This document shows, piece by piece, positions 6,532 through 6,536 of a stretch of 6,536 nt of DNA (the stretch's first letter is position 1; each line of letters begins with the position of its first letter). Under the pieces are notes generated by a model, which was not told the DNA's origin, searched no databases, and worked only from the letters and a program-made list of their open reading frames with translations. This stretch comes from Flavobacteriales bacterium (GTDB taxonomy: Bacteria > Bacteroidota > Bacteroidia > Flavobacteriales > BACL11). The stretch lies in contig NZWA01000047.1 in assembly GCA_002697505.1 (NCBI GenBank), positions 7,195-13,730 of the forward strand, in the 5' to 3' direction. The translations under genes and the position numbers were made by a program.

Positions 6532-6536
6532 TTTAA

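Overview
The window looks like chromosome of a free-living, probably marine, member of the Bacteroidota (Flavobacteriia-like). Base composition is strongly AT-rich. Two proteins end in type IX secretion system (T9SS) sorting tails. Their predicted signal peptides are cleaved just before a glutamine. No clear Shine-Dalgarno sites precede the genes, and one upstream region carries the Bacteroidota -7 promoter motif TAnnTTTG. No mobile element, RNA gene or CRISPR array is visible.

Layout. Positions 1-392 (minus strand) hold the N-terminal half of MazG, a nucleoside triphosphate pyrophosphohydrolase; the gene runs off the left edge. An 88-bp divergent intergenic region follows (393-480). Then comes a tight plus-strand run of three genes separated by 2 and 7 nt. 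The first two are tandem, paralogous, secreted Omp28-like proteins (481-2484 and 2487-4025). Each has an N-terminal thioredoxin-like CxxC motif and a C-terminal T9SS tail, but the modules between core and tail differ: an Ig-like region plus a jelly-roll in the first, four cysteine-rich repeats in the second. The third (4033-4218) is a 61-residue protein with one membrane helix and four cysteines. It converges on, and overlaps by 4 bp, a minus-strand nqrF-apbE pair (apbE 4215-5204, nqrF 5218-6531).

How the genes fit together. NqrF is the NADH-oxidising subunit of the Na+-translocating NADH:quinone oxidoreductase (Na+-NQR). ApbE is the FAD:protein FMN transferase that covalently attaches FMN to NqrB and NqrC. 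The rest of the nqr operon presumably lies beyond the right edge. In Vibrio the nqr operon ends nqrF-apbE-nqrM, where nqrM encodes a small one-helix, four-cysteine maturation factor. The 61-residue gene lies immediately beyond apbE and has the same architecture, but is on the opposite strand and at the end of the Omp28 operon. It is the most interesting candidate here: a Bacteroidota counterpart of NqrM. The Omp28-like pair is probably a cell-surface or secreted adhesin-like or thiol-active module with no known link to Na+-NQR.
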